From: Phenylobacterium sp.
GTDB lineage: Bacteria; Pseudomonadota; Alphaproteobacteria; Caulobacterales; Caulobacteraceae
DNA length: 7,108 nt
Direction: 5' to 3'
Assembly (NCBI GenBank): GCA_019264505.1
Contig: JAHUZY010000393.1
Location: 1 to 7,108, forward strand
A model generated the notes under the pieces. The model did no database searches and was not told the DNA's origin. It saw only the letters and a list, made by a program, of their open reading frames with translations. The stretch's first letter is position 1, and every line of letters starts with the position of its first letter. The position numbers were made by a program, and so were the translations under genes. Shown here one piece after another: positions 5,732 through 7,108 of this stretch.

Positions 5732-7066
5732 CTAGTCCTCCAGAATGCGGCTGTGACGGCGGCTGTCGCGCAACAGCAATGATGTGATCAGGCCCACGCC
5801 CATGATGGCCGAGACGTAGATGTAGAAGGCGCTTTCCACCCCTTGGCCCTTGAAGCCCAGGGCGACGGCCTCGGCGGTGCCGCCGAACACCGCGTTGGCC
5901 ATGGCGTAGGGCAGCGCCACGCCCAAGGCCCGGACGTGGGCGGGGAACAGCTCGGCCTTGGTCACCGCGCTGACCGAGGTGTAGCCGGCGATGATGACGA
6001 TCAGCACCACCATCAGGGCGAACGCCATCAAGGGTTCGGTGACCCCGGCCATGGTGTTCATGATCGGATAGGTCAACAGCATGCCGGCCCCGAAGGTGAA
6101 GGCCAGGTTGGTCCGTCGCCCCCACTTGTCAGACAGCCAGCCGAACAGGGGCAGGATGAACAGATAGACCACCAGCGCGGCGGCCGTGATGTTGGTCGCC
6201 GTCTCCTTGCTGAAGCCTGAGGTGTTGACCAGGAACTTCTGCATGTAGGTCGTGTAGGCGTAGAAGGCCAGCGAGCCCCCGGCCGTCAGCAGGAAGATGG
6301 CGGTGGTCTCCCACGGGTGGTGGGTGAACAACATCATGGTCCGCGCCCGCTCAGCCCCAGAGGCCTGGGCGTTCTGGAACGAGGCGCTCTCCTCCAGGCC
6401 GCGACGGATCCAGAACACCACCACCGCCAGCAGGGCGCCGATGACGAAGGGAATGCGCCAGCCCCAGGACTCCAGGTCCTCGGTGGGCATGACCCGCTGC
6501 AGCAGCATCAGGATGCCAAGCGCCAGGAGCTGGCCCGAAATCAGGGTGACGAACTGGAAGCTCGACCAGAATCCCCGCCGGGCCTTGCCGGCCATTTCCG
6601 ACAGATAGGTGGCGCTGGCGCCGTATTCCCCGCCCACGGACAGGCCCTGCAGCAGGCGCGCCATGAGCAGGATGGCCGGCGCCGCAACGCCGATCATCGC
6701 ATAGTCGGGGATGATGGCGATGATCGCAGAGCCGGCGCACATCATGGCCACCGACAGGCTGAGCGCCGCCTTGCGGCCGGCCCGGTCGGCGTAGAGGCCC
6801 ATCAGCCAGGCGCCCAGAGGCCTGGCCAGGAAGCCGATGGCGAACACGGCGGCGGCCTGAAGCAGCTGCGACGTCGGATCGCCGGACGGAAAGAAGTGCG
6901 GTGCGAAATAGAGGGCGAAGGACGAATAGGCGAACCAGTCGTACCACTCGACCAGATTGCCCGCTGACCCGCCGGCGATGGCTTTCAGGCGCTGAAGCGG
7001 GGTGAGCCCAGGGACCAGCAGCCCCGGCGGTGCCTGTGAGTCCGCGCCTGTTTCCGTCGCCGTCAT
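5732..7066 (-). CDS. kgtP: MHS-family MFS transporter, KgtP-like 2-oxoglutarate:H+ symporter
   Basis: This inner-membrane secondary transporter is expected to import 2-oxoglutarate, or a similar dicarboxylate, with protons. The 444-residue product has the metabolite:H+ symporter hallmark GNLVEWYDWFAY (36-47) and the MFS loop 2-3 signature GLYADRAGRK (90-99). RLLQGLSVGGEYGASATYLSE (137-157) and the second-half loop signature GWLSDKWGRR (309-318) follow. From memory of E. coli KgtP (432 residues), similarity runs along the whole length, including SLAFYAYTTYMQKFLVNTSG (265-284) and AELFPAHVRALGV (371-383). Twelve membrane spans fit the hydrophobic pattern. The ATG at 7066-7064 follows GGGGGAG by 7 bases. 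The last visible 42 bases upstream show no clear promoter. Substrate assignment rests on family resemblance; proline/betaine or shikimate relatives (ProP, ShiA) fit less well. Confidence 0.92.
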   Translation of the reverse strand: MTATETGADSQAPPGLLVPGLTPLQRLKAIAGGSAGNLVEWYDWFAYSSFALYFAPHFFPSGDPTSQLLQAAAVFAIGFLARPLGAWLMGLYADRAGRKAALSLSVAMMCAGSAIIAIIPDYAMIGVAAPAILLMARLLQGLSVGGEYGASATYLSEMAGKARRGFWSSFQFVTLISGQLLALGILMLLQRVMPTEDLESWGWRIPFVIGALLAVVVFWIRRGLEESASFQNAQASGAERARTMMLFTHHPWETTAIFLLTAGGSLAFYAYTTYMQKFLVNTSGFSKETATNITAAALVVYLFILPLFGWLSDKWGRRTNLAFTFGAGMLLTYPIMNTMAGVTEPLMAFALMVVLIVIIAGYTSVSAVTKAELFPAHVRALGVALPYAMANAVFGGTAEAVALGFKGQGVESAFYIYVSAIMGVGLITSLLLRDSRRHSRILED

Positions 7067-7108
7067 GCCCGTCTCCCCCGCGGCCCTTGTTTGCGCGCGA
7101 TGCTAGGG

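Noticed and set aside
6317..6967. Plus-strand 216-codon ORF and other long ORFs opposite the transporter
   Set aside because: They are shadows in high-GC sequence; the minus-strand KgtP-like frame is unambiguous and the shadow products are low-complexity, rich in Arg, Gly, Gln and His.

Overview
The window is GC-rich alphaproteobacterial chromosome, most likely from a Caulobacter/Phenylobacterium-like organism. The evidence is the strong G/C third-position bias, the protein families present, and a tRNA promoter with the Caulobacter-type -10 (GCTANA form). It falls into two parts: the end of an integrated element on the left (about 1-2620) and ordinary chromosome on the right (about 2621-7108).

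Left part: two minus-strand genes are visible. A large serine recombinase (836-2593) lies at the very edge of the element. Downstream of it is a C5-cytosine DNA methyltransferase (650 to beyond position 1) that is intact as far as visible but cut by the window edge. Between them are 185 bases holding a candidate operator-like repeat and a possible 23-codon ORF. The recombinase start codon is only about 28 bases from the coding sequence of a 5'-truncated TPR-protein gene, and an in-frame TAG lies directly upstream of that remnant. The simplest reading is that the recombinase inserted its element into the TPR gene, so that this is one att junction and the other half of the gene lies beyond the left edge.

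Right part: the TPR remnant (to 3127) is followed by a hairpin and a convergent tRNA-Ser(GGA) gene with its own promoter. Next come msrA (methionine sulfoxide reductase A) translationally coupled to an MmcQ/YjbR-family gene, then a DoxX-like membrane protein, all on the plus strand. Converging on these is a minus-strand pair: a KgtP-type MHS-family 2-oxoglutarate permease followed 10 bases later by a DUF599 membrane protein. These genes look like normal housekeeping or accessory chromosome.

The most interesting part is the recombinase-methyltransferase element and its junction. From this window alone I cannot say whether the methyltransferase belongs to a restriction-modification or other defence system, because its neighbours are off the left edge. 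I saw no CRISPR array, insertion sequence or rRNA.
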